A stretch of 5,336 bases of DNA, taken from assembly GCA_035275345.1 (NCBI GenBank), contig DATEMY010000134.1:1-5336 (forward strand). The letters are read 5' to 3'. Position numbers and translations under genes: made by a program. The notes under the pieces are model-generated. The model made no database searches, had not been told where the DNA came from, and was given only the letters and a program-made list of their open reading frames with translations. Below are positions 1-5,336 of the stretch, piece after piece (position 1 is the stretch's first letter; the number at the start of each line of letters is the position of its first letter). Source of the stretch: JAJVID01 sp035275345. GTDB taxonomy: Bacteria; Acidobacteriota; Blastocatellia; RBC074.

Positions 1-1062
1 AGCGAAGTAGCCCTGCCTGGCGCGGATGCGCAGCTCGGCGCGTTTGGGAACCCGGACTGTGATGCGGCGGAATTTGCCGTCGTTAGCCTCATTGGATGAG
101 TAGTATCCAAGCAGGTACTGCGCCTGCAGCTCAGCCGTGATCTGGCTGAACACTTTAGTTAAATCTTCGAGCTTGTCGGGCAGGAAAGCCAACCCGCCGG
201 TCACATTCGCCAACGTGACCATTCCTTCATGGCCTTTTGTGCTGATCTTGTTGAGGCGGATTGACGGGCCGCTCGGATTGATCGCGTAACAGAGCGCGTC
301 GGCGCGTTGCAACTCACGCGCAACTTCGCCCGCCAGTTTAAAGCGTTCGCTATTGGTGTCTTCGCCGTCGGAGATAATGACCATGACGCGACGGACGCCG
401 GGATTGGAGCTGTCGTGCAGATATTGCGAGGCTTTGACCACGGTGTCGAAAAAGGCCGTGGCCTCTTCGGTCGGTTGAATGGCGGCCGTGGCGGCGATGG
501 CGTTCTCGACATTGCTGGTGCGCGGGATTGAGAGTTTTGGCGTCGTGCCGATTGAAAAGACGGAGAGGGCGTCGCCGGGTTTCATGACCTCTCTGAGAAA
601 CCTGTTTGCCGTTTCGCGCTCGAAATCGAAGCGATTGCGGACGCTGCGGGAAACGTCGAAGAGCAGCGCCAGTTCAAGCGGGGTTTTGCCTGGCTCGCCC
701 AAACCTTGGAGTTGCTGCGGGGATCCCTCTTCCTCGACCAGAAAATCTTCAGCCGTCAAATTTCTGACCGGATTGCCCTGAGCGTCGGTGACCGAGACGG
801 GAACAGCGACCAGATTGGAATTGATGCGGATGGTCTCCGCCGTGGGTTCGGGCGTGGTTTTTTTCTCAGGAGGTTTCTGCTGTCCCTGTTGAGGGTTTTG
901 CGGCTCCTGGTTGGGCCGTTGCGGCGGCTGCTGAGGCTCGTCAACGACTCGCCGCGAGCGCGTGGTTTGCCCGGAAGCGGTCATGGCGAACACAAGCCCA
1001 AAAATAACCAATGAAGCAGCCAGGGATTTTAAAGACCTTAAGTTCCGAATCCGGATCATCAT
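1..1062 (-). CDS. Secreted VWA-domain protein, VWFA-related Acidobacterial family (3' end outside window)
   Basis: The reading frame is open from the ATG at 1062 down to position 1, giving 354 codons and no stop, so the C-terminus is cut by the window edge. I translated it by hand. Residues 1-31 form a signal peptide: basic start (MMIRIRNLRSLK), hydrophobic core, then TASGQ. Residues 42-75 are a Pro/Gln-rich linker. Residues 85-120 hold the beta-rich lead-in with a DFLVEEEG motif, typical of TIGR03436 (established family knowledge). The VWA domain follows with an intact MIDAS: DVSRS at 136-140, Thr202, and SDGED at 231-235. The segment ending QYLLGYYSSNE and RQGYFA matches the usual end of this family, so only a short tail is probably missing. 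ATG-ATG start: I chose the first because GAGGG lies 7 bases upstream. Substrate and partner are unknown; a metal-dependent binding role in the periplasm or outside the cell is inferred. It is downstream of the OmpA gene on the same strand, but a terminator separates them. Confidence 0.93.
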   Translation of the reverse strand, partial: MMIRIRNLRSLKSLAASLVIFGLVFAMTASGQTTRSRRVVDEPQQPPQRPNQEPQNPQQGQQKPPEKKTTPEPTAETIRINSNLVAVPVSVTDAQGNPVRNLTAEDFLVEEEGSPQQLQGLGEPGKTPLELALLFDVSRSVRNRFDFERETANRFLREVMKPGDALSVFSIGTTPKLSIPRTSNVENAIAATAAIQPTEEATAFFDTVVKASQYLHDSSNPGVRRVMVIISDGEDTNSERFKLAGEVARELQRADALCYAINPSGPSIRLNKISTKGHEGMVTLANVTGGLAFLPDKLEDLTKVFSQITAELQAQYLLGYYSSNEANDGKFRRITVRVPKRAELRIRARQGYFA

Positions 1063-1125
1063 CTATTCGCCCTCTTTCTTGCTGACTGGAGATCAATGTC
1101 GGTTTTCAACCGATGGGGTAGCGAC

Positions 1126-1154
1126 ACAATAACTGATCCGCCTAAAAACGACAA
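1126..1154 (-). promoter_or_regulatory. Possible sigma70-type promoter for the secreted VWA gene
   Basis: On the minus strand, TTGTCG (1154-1149) is followed after 17 bases by TATTGT (1131-1126). Each hexamer matches 4 of 6 consensus bases. Transcription would begin near 1119 and leave a leader of about 57 bases. That leader contains a small hairpin (CGGTT, loop GAA, AACCG, 1112-1100) ahead of the ribosome binding site. The -35 hexamer overlaps the foot of the upstream terminator. The match is weak, and acidobacterial promoters are poorly characterised, so this is a candidate only. A gene-specific promoter is expected here because a terminator lies between the two minus-strand genes. Confidence 0.25.
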
Positions 1155-1192
1155 CGAGTGGTAAGCGCATCCTCAGAGCCTACCACTCGTTG
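1144..1192 (-). terminator. Rho-independent terminator of the OmpA-family gene
   Basis: A perfect 12-bp inverted repeat pairs CAACGAGTGGTA (1152-1163) with TACCACTCGTTG (1181-1192). Inside it, one mismatch is followed by two more pairs, closing an 11-base loop. Read on the minus strand, the stem is followed after three bases (TCG) by TTTTT (1148-1144). The structure begins about 46 bases past the OmpA stop codon. There is no comparable T run on the plus-strand side, so the terminator is directional and serves the minus-strand OmpA gene. Confidence 0.82.
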
Positions 1193-1238
1193 CTGCAGTT
1201 ACTGATTTATTGATGCGCGGAACAGCCGGGGAACCGAA

Positions 1239-2288
1239 TTACTGTCCGTCGCCGGTTGAGTTGGGCTTGTTCATCTGAACTGGCGCCGCGGGAGACGTCA
1301 TGCCCTTGTTGACCAGAATTTTGACTTCGACTCGGCGATTCTCCTTGCGGCCGTCACGCGTAGTGTTGTCGGCCACCGGGTTGAGAGTGCCGTAACCGTG
1401 CGGCGTGATGATGCGGCGCAGCGGGATCATATGGTTGTCCGCCAGGTAACGAACCACGGCGTCGGCGCGCTGCTGGCTCAGACGCTTGTTGAGTTCTTTC
1501 GCGCCTTCGGCCGAAGCGTAGCCGGTGATCTCAATCACGTAGGCTCTTTCAGTCTTGGCTTGAGAGGCGATCTCATCGAGACTCGCCATCGCGTCCGGTG
1601 AGAGCCTGAAGCTGCCGGCTCTGAAATTGACGGTGATGCCATTCTTCGCCTCATAATCGTCAAGGCTCGAAACGATGGTGTCAATTCGCTTGTTGGTCGA
1701 TTCGACGCCGGCGACCGCCATGTCGGCAGTCTCCTGGGCGGCCTTCGCGCCGCCTCGAGCCGTGTTGGCTACCGCGGCTAGTTCTTCAAGCTGGCCTGAC
1801 AGCCGCTGGGCGTTGGATTCGGCTTGTGAGAGGCGATTTTCAGCCTCGCCGACGCGTCCCTCGACCGGAACCACGAGGGCGTTGGTTGTCTGCGCCGCCA
1901 CCAACTCGTAATCCCTCATCTGGACCTTCTCGGCGAGCAGAGCGCCTGAACCGTCGCCCCGGCCTGTGACTTCAACCGACAGCCCACGCAGCAGCGAAGT
2001 CGCGCCGTAATTCCTGGCGCGGCGGAACGGATTGCCCTTCTTCTCTTCGACCTTGGTTGCGTTGCTCAAGTTGACCTTGATATCACCGCCGCTCAGATCA
2101 CGCATGATGAATCCGTCAGCCTCGCGTTTGACGATAATTCCTCTGATACTCTGTTTTTGCCCAGCGGGAACGCGAACCACGCGGCTTGAATCGCCTTGAG
2201 CGACCTTATTGGTTTCCTGCGCTACAACAGGCAGACTCAAACCCAGCATCAATCCGAACAATAGTAGACCAATCAAATTTCTCTTCAT
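1239..2288 (-). CDS. Exported OmpA-family protein with N-terminal beta-rich region and coiled-coil middle
   Basis: This 349-residue protein starts at an ATG with a strong GGGAGGA site 4 bases upstream. Residues 1-24 are a signal peptide (basic MKRN, Leu/Gly-rich core, PVVAQ end). Residues 40-130 are a small beta-rich region (RGIIVKREADGFIMRD, later VEVTGRG) that may be an OB-like or DUF5666-like fold; that is only an inference. Residues 143-212 are Ala/Gln/Glu-rich and predicted to be helical and coiled-coil. Residues 217-327 are the OmpA C-terminal domain, with VNFRAGSFRLSPDA, then GYASAEG, LNKRLSQQRADAVVRYL and a closing RRVEVKI. Family members bind peptidoglycan and tether the envelope. 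The Arg of the usual Asp/Arg pair is present (Arg274), but the Asp is Ser259. A Pro/Asn-rich tail of about 20 residues ends the protein. There is no beta-barrel sequence, so it is not a classical OmpA porin. It is divergent from the VIT/VWA gene and has its own terminator. Confidence 0.93.
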   Translation of the reverse strand: MKRNLIGLLLFGLMLGLSLPVVAQETNKVAQGDSSRVVRVPAGQKQSIRGIIVKREADGFIMRDLSGGDIKVNLSNATKVEEKKGNPFRRARNYGATSLLRGLSVEVTGRGDGSGALLAEKVQMRDYELVAAQTTNALVVPVEGRVGEAENRLSQAESNAQRLSGQLEELAAVANTARGGAKAAQETADMAVAGVESTNKRIDTIVSSLDDYEAKNGITVNFRAGSFRLSPDAMASLDEIASQAKTERAYVIEITGYASAEGAKELNKRLSQQRADAVVRYLADNHMIPLRRIITPHGYGTLNPVADNTTRDGRKENRRVEVKILVNKGMTSPAAPVQMNKPNSTGDGQ

Positions 2289-2359
2289 TTTGTCCTCCCA
2301 GTGTGATTATTCCTACTCGTTATTGCGTAATCTTGCGCGCCGCCGCTGTATCAGCAAAG

Positions 2360-2388
2360 CTTGTACCAGTGATCTAAGCAATCAACAA
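2360..2388 (-). promoter_or_regulatory. Possible extended -10 promoter for the OmpA-family gene
   Basis: On the minus strand, TTGTTG (2388-2383) is followed after 17 bases by TACAAG (2365-2360). TGG directly precedes the second hexamer, making an extended -10 (TGnTA). Transcription from near 2353 would give a leader of about 65 bases carrying the strong ribosome binding site. The spacing is ideal but the -35 match is poor, so this is the best candidate rather than a confident call. Confidence 0.3.
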
Positions 2389-2571
2389 GACTTCGGCGCT
2401 GAGTCTACAATGTATGGATAGTCAATGAGTTATCATGGGGACTGATCTTGCCTGGAGGCGATGGAAAAGCATTCAAGACCGCTCGCTATATCAAAAAGGT
2501 ACAGTTAATTTTGCGGCAACGCAGATATTACATACACAATTGAAAAACGGCGCGTCTGGGTAATTGCTCCC

Positions 2572-2622
2572 AAGATGGCCTACAGACAAGATAGCTTACA
2601 GAACAGATAAGATAGCCTACAG
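2572..2622 (+). repeat. Three imperfect direct repeats, consensus AAGATRGCYTACAG
   Basis: Copies lie at 2572-2585 (AAGATGGCCTACAG), 2588-2601 (AAGATAGCTTACAG) and 2609-2622 (AAGATAGCCTACAG). They differ by one or two transitions. Copies 2 and 3 extend leftwards to a 19-base match (CAGACAAGATAGCTTACAG at 2583 and CAGATAAGATAGCCTACAG at 2604), two mismatches in all, with starts exactly 21 bp apart. That spacing is two helical turns, as expected for a protein binding repeated sites on one DNA face. They lie about 215 bp upstream of the VIT/VWA start. A role as an operator is inferred; decayed tandem duplication is the alternative. Confidence 0.75.
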
Positions 2623-2774
2623 TTAGACTCTAAATTCTCGGCCAGATTCTTTGGCGCATCATGCTTGTTTTTCTGCAACCTGCAAAACACGCGCGCGTTC
2701 TGAGGTTGACCGGCTCAATTCAGGTCGATCTCTCGGCAAAATCCCGGCTTGGAGCCCGGCACGAGACCATCAAA

Positions 2775-2802
2775 CAATGCAGGCAATGCAGGCAATGCAG
2801 GC
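2775..2802 (+). repeat. Three perfect 9-bp tandem repeats (CAATGCAGG)
   Basis: The unit CAATGCAGG occurs three times without error (2775-2801), and the next base also continues the unit. The array sits 36 to 63 bases upstream of the VIT/VWA start codon, probably in its leader. Each unit contains an ATG, but the frame opened by them does not match the gene's frame. Short perfect tandem units like this can change copy number by slippage, which here could alter promoter or leader spacing. Confidence 0.85.
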
Positions 2803-2825
2803 GCCCCCGGCAGTCCTGAAGAAAC

Positions 2826-2832
2826 GAGGAGG
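2826..2832 (+). promoter_or_regulatory. Strong ribosome binding site fixing the VIT/VWA start
   Basis: GAGGAGG ends 5 bases before the ATG at 2838. It fixes the start at the residue that opens a clean signal peptide. It also argues against the overlapping frame that begins at a TTG at 2651, which has no comparable site. Confidence 0.85.
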
Positions 2833-2837
2833 AAATA

Positions 2838-5159
2838 ATGAAGATTGGTCATTTAATCACAGCTTTGATTGGGGTGATCGCGCTCACTCTGACAACGCAG
2901 GCGCAGGGAATCATCATTCCGCGTCCGTGCCCGCGTCCTATTGTTCGCTGCCCGCAGCCTCTGGAAGTCCCGCAGCGTCCGCTCAAGGTAAAGAGCATTC
3001 GCTTCAATACCAAGATCACCGACCAGGTCGCGGTCACGCATGTCGAGCAGGTTTTTGAAAACGACACGCCTTACATGCTCGAAGGCGTTTACTTCTTTCC
3101 GCTGCCCGACAATGTTTCGATCACGGAGTTCGCAATGTGGGACGGCGATAAGCGATTGGTGGGTGAAGTTCGATCGCGCGATGAGGCGAGGCGGATCTAC
3201 GACGACATCGTGCGGTCAAGGCGCGATCCGGCGCTGCTCGAATACGCCGGGAAAAACCTTTTTCAGGCCAGCGTCTTTCCGATTCCACCTCACAGCGACA
3301 AAAAGATCGAATTGACATACAGCCAGGTGCTTCGCAATGAAAGCGGAACAGTGGCATACAGATATCCGCTCGGCACAGGATGGCAGTCGCAAGGATTCTG
3401 GGCTCAGCCGCCGAGGCCCGCGCCGCGAAGGGAAATTGAACCGGAAAGGCCACAGTCTCGGCCGGGCGGCTCTTCGTTCGGGCGGATTTCCGCCGTCGTC
3501 GAAATATCTTCTAGCGCCGAGATCAAGGGAATTTATTCGCCCTCGCACGAGATCGACGTCAAGCGCGACGGCGAGCGCAAAGCGCGTTTGAGTTTTGAAT
3601 CCGGTAGCGGCGCGAGCGCCGATTTCCAGCTTTTTTATACTCTCTCGAATCAGGATTTCGGACTGTCTCTGCTGACTTATCGCGAGCCGGGCAAGGATGG
3701 TTTCTTCCTGCTGCTCGTTTCGCCAAAAGCCGAACTTGACGAACGCGAGGTCTCGTCGAAGGAAGTGATTTTCGTCCTGGACACTTCCGGCTCAATGGCC
3801 GAAGAGGGCAAGATGGACAAGGCCAAGGCCGCTCTGCGTCACGGGGTCGGATCGCTCAACCCGCGAGACCGGTTCAACATCGTTTCCTTCGCAGGTGAAG
3901 AGCATTTGATGAGCGAACGCCTCATAACCGCCGACGAGGGCGGCAAGAAACAGGCGCGCGAATTCATCGAAAGGATGCGCCCGACGGGCGGCACTAACAT
4001 CAACGACGCCTTGATGGCCGCATTCAAACAGATCCAACCTGGCGAACGCCCGCAAATGGTCGTGCTCATTACCGACGGCCAGCCGACCGTGGGAGAGACC
4101 AAAGCCGGCAGAATTCTTGCGAACGTCAAACAGGCGAATAAAGCCAACACGCGATTGTTCACCTTCGGCGTCGGTTATGACGTCAACACCGTACTGCTCG
4201 ACGGGCTGGCCGGTGAAAATCGCGGGACGGTCGCCTACATCGAGCCGAAAGAGGACATCGAAATCAAAGTCTCGGATTTCTTCGCTAAGGTCAACAATCC
4301 GGTCCTGAGCGATGTGAAGATTGACTGGGGCGGCGCCGAGACCGACCTGGTCTATCCGCGCGCGACGCCGGACGTCTTTCACGGGTCGCAACTCGTTCTG
4401 GTGGGACGTTATCGCCCGCAGGGCTCCGCAAAACAATTGACGCTCACCGGCAAGGTCAACAGCCGCGAGCGCCGTTTCGTTTACGACGACCTGGAGTTCC
4501 CCGAAAAGCGGAGCGACAACGAATTCCTCCCGCATTTGTGGGCGATGCGCCGCGTCGGCCATCTTCTCGACCAGATTCGTTTGAACGGCGAATCGAAAGA
4601 ACTGCGCGACGAGATCGTCGATCTGGGCACGCGTTACGGCATTGTCACGCCATACACATCGTATCTGGTACTGGAACCGGAAATGCGGATGGTGGCGGGA
4701 CAATCGAGAAATTCGAGCGTTGCGGGAGGCGCTATCAATCCGAGTTTACGCAGGCGTGAGGCCCCCCGTGAGGACGCCGCGCCAGCGCCGACTAATAAGC
4801 CATTGCAGGGACGGTCATCTGTCGCGCAGACTGTCACTATCGATGGCGTCGCCGGCAAGGATGCGGTGGAGTTTAGTAAAAAGAAAGCAGAATTGGGCAG
4901 AGCCGATAAACTTGCTAGCCCTCCGTCCTCGGCAAATCAAATTCGGCAGGTCGCCGGCAAGACTTTCTATCTGCTCAATGGAGTCTGGACCGATAGCGAA
5001 TTCAAAGAAGACGATAAACTGCCCGTCGTCACGCTGAAATTCGCCGGCGATGATTACTTCAACCTGATTAGTCAAGAGCCGAAACTCGCCGAATGCTTCG
5101 CGCTCGGCCAGCGCGTCGTGGTGGTTTGGAAGGGGAAGGTCTACCGGGTTGAGGAATAG
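2838..5159 (+). CDS. Exported VIT and VWA domain protein (inter-alpha-trypsin inhibitor heavy-chain-like)
   Basis: The 773-residue protein begins with a signal peptide (residues 1-22, ending TTQA before QG). A short Pro-rich mature N-terminus carries Cys31 and Cys38. Residues 50-180 are the VIT domain: VEQVFENDTPYMLEGVYFFP, then RDEARRIYDDIV, PALLEYAGKNLFQASVFPIP and KKIELTYSQVL. A Pro/Arg-rich insert (187-212) follows, then beta-rich sequence to about 305. The VWA domain (308-485) has a complete MIDAS: DTSGS at 315-319, Thr386 in GGTN, and Asp413 in ITDG. The family signature GTRYGIVTPYTSYLV lies at 597-611. A low-complexity linker (about 616-700) leads to a C-terminal module (705-773: GKTFYLLNGVWTDSEF, ending KGKVYRVEE). 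In animals, this domain pair occurs in hyaluronan-linked ITIH proteins; bacterial members are secreted or surface proteins of mostly unknown function. No lipobox, LPXTG-like sorting signal or C-terminal membrane segment is seen, so a periplasmic or released protein is inferred. It stands alone on this strand. Confidence 0.95.
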   Translation: MKIGHLITALIGVIALTLTTQAQGIIIPRPCPRPIVRCPQPLEVPQRPLKVKSIRFNTKITDQVAVTHVEQVFENDTPYMLEGVYFFPLPDNVSITEFAMWDGDKRLVGEVRSRDEARRIYDDIVRSRRDPALLEYAGKNLFQASVFPIPPHSDKKIELTYSQVLRNESGTVAYRYPLGTGWQSQGFWAQPPRPAPRREIEPERPQSRPGGSSFGRISAVVEISSSAEIKGIYSPSHEIDVKRDGERKARLSFESGSGASADFQLFYTLSNQDFGLSLLTYREPGKDGFFLLLVSPKAELDEREVSSKEVIFVLDTSGSMAEEGKMDKAKAALRHGVGSLNPRDRFNIVSFAGEEHLMSERLITADEGGKKQAREFIERMRPTGGTNINDALMAAFKQIQPGERPQMVVLITDGQPTVGETKAGRILANVKQANKANTRLFTFGVGYDVNTVLLDGLAGENRGTVAYIEPKEDIEIKVSDFFAKVNNPVLSDVKIDWGGAETDLVYPRATPDVFHGSQLVLVGRYRPQGSAKQLTLTGKVNSRERRFVYDDLEFPEKRSDNEFLPHLWAMRRVGHLLDQIRLNGESKELRDEIVDLGTRYGIVTPYTSYLVLEPEMRMVAGQSRNSSVAGGAINPSLRRREAPREDAAPAPTNKPLQGRSSVAQTVTIDGVAGKDAVEFSKKKAELGRADKLASPPSSANQIRQVAGKTFYLLNGVWTDSEFKEDDKLPVVTLKFAGDDYFNLISQEPKLAECFALGQRVVVVWKGKVYRVEE

Positions 5160-5186
5160 CGGATTAGTAGATTACGGTATCAGAAG

Positions 5187-5212
5187 AGTCGTTCAAGTCA
5201 CAGTGAGCGACT
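5187..5212 (+). terminator. Hairpin after the VIT/VWA stop, possible terminator without a T run
   Basis: AGTCGTTCA (5187-5195) pairs with TGAGCGACT (5204-5212) over 9 bp including one G-U pair, with an 8-base loop. It lies 27 bases past the stop codon, a usual place for a transcript end. The following bases (GGTGAGAAAC) lack a T run, so it may be a 3'-end stabiliser or a Rho-assisted stop rather than a classical intrinsic terminator. Confidence 0.35.
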
Positions 5213-5276
5213 GGTGAGAAACAATCAAAATCGGCGATCGATGTACCGTCAGTAGATCGCGAAATCGTTGTTCCTT

Positions 5277-5321
5277 GCGCCGGAGGCGCTGCGGATATTA
5301 GCCGGTGGTGGTAACCACCGG
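5277..5321 (+). repeat. REP-like palindromic element with two hairpins
   Basis: Two hairpins lie close together. GCGCC/GGCGC (5277-5289) has a GGA loop. CCGGTGGT/ACCACCGG (5302-5321) is a perfect 8-bp stem with a GGTA loop. They are joined by TGCGGATATTAG. No T run follows the second stem. From memory, elements built as a short GC hairpin, a GGATA-type linker and a longer GC hairpin occur as intergenic repeats in Acidobacteriota and Planctomycetes, but only one copy can be seen here. The element may continue past the window edge at 5336. Confidence 0.55.
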
Positions 5322-5336
5322 GAACGTAGTCTCTAA

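Larger units (their letters stand above)
2289..2837. other. Divergent intergenic region between the OmpA and VIT/VWA genes
   Basis: This 549-bp stretch separates two divergently transcribed genes and must hold both promoters. Its centre (about 2400-2650) is visibly richer in A+T than the flanking genes. It contains a set of direct repeats (2572-2622) and a 9-bp triple repeat (2775-2802), listed separately. I found a weak promoter candidate on the minus strand and none on the plus strand that I would defend. The only small open frame of note is 42 codons at 2435-2563 (plus strand, MGTDLAWRRWK start), which has no ribosome binding site at a good distance and no recognisable similarity. No tRNA, riboswitch or insertion sequence was recognised. 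Confidence 0.7.

Noticed and set aside
201..1014. Several short open frames on both strands inside the first gene.
   Set aside because: They are shadows of the continuous minus-strand VWA frame from 1062 to 1, whose translation has a signal peptide, MIDAS and family motifs.
2435..2563. A 42-codon plus-strand frame in the divergent intergenic region.
   Set aside because: It has no well-placed ribosome binding site and no recognisable motif. A frame of this length is expected by chance in 549 bp.
2572..2622. The direct repeats as a CRISPR array.
   Set aside because: The repeats are too short and imperfect, and the gaps of 2 and 7 bases between the 14-base cores leave no room for spacers.
2651..3058. 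A plus-strand frame of 135 codons starting at TTG and overlapping the VIT/VWA start, reading MQAMQAMQA through the 9-bp repeat.
   Set aside because: It has a rare start codon with no ribosome binding site and low-complexity content, and its last third overlaps the signal peptide and N-terminus of a certain gene in another frame.
3792..4703. A 303-codon open frame on the minus strand, antisense to the VIT/VWA gene.
   Set aside because: It lies wholly inside a gene with clear domains, shows no recognisable family motif, and is the kind of stop-free mirror frame that GC-biased codon use produces.
5234..5260. GCGATC/GATCGC inverted repeat as a terminator.
   Set aside because: There are only 6 pairs with a 15-base loop and no T run. 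The hairpin at 5187-5212 is stronger and better placed.

Overview
The window looks like a piece of an Acidobacteriota chromosome, possibly class Blastocatellia or a relative. The main clue is the first gene, which has the layout of the 'VWFA-related Acidobacterial domain' family (TIGR03436). The moderate G+C content and the company of a VIT/VWA protein and a signal-peptide OmpA protein fit. The taxonomic call is an inference from family distribution; there is no rRNA or marker gene here.

Layout. Positions 1-1062, minus strand: a secreted VWA-domain protein whose 3' end runs off the left edge. Positions 1063-1238: a short intergenic stretch with a convincing intrinsic terminator for the gene upstream of it, plus a weak promoter candidate. 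Positions 1239-2288, minus strand: an exported OmpA-family protein with a small N-terminal beta-rich region, a coiled-coil-like middle and a C-terminal OmpA domain. Positions 2289-2837: a 549-bp divergent intergenic region with a set of 14-19 bp direct repeats (two copies exactly 21 bp apart) and three perfect 9-bp tandem repeats. Positions 2838-5159, plus strand: a 773-residue exported protein with VIT and VWA domains and a distinct C-terminal module. Positions 5160-5336: a non-coding tail with a hairpin just after the stop codon and a two-hairpin, REP-like palindromic element at the right edge.

How it fits together. All three proteins carry signal peptides and should act outside the cytoplasm. 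Both VWA domains keep every residue of the metal-ion-dependent adhesion site (MIDAS), so both are probably metal-dependent protein-binding modules rather than degenerate ones. The OmpA protein is predicted to sit at the peptidoglycan/outer membrane, but it has Ser at the position where classical OmpA has the diaminopimelate-contacting Asp. The two minus-strand genes are separated by a terminator and the third gene is divergent, so this is a neighbourhood of envelope genes rather than a single operon. No CRISPR array, transposase, tRNA or rRNA was seen, and I found no evidence of an entirely new system. The points most worth checking are the repeat-rich divergent control region, the altered OmpA site and the terminal palindromic element.
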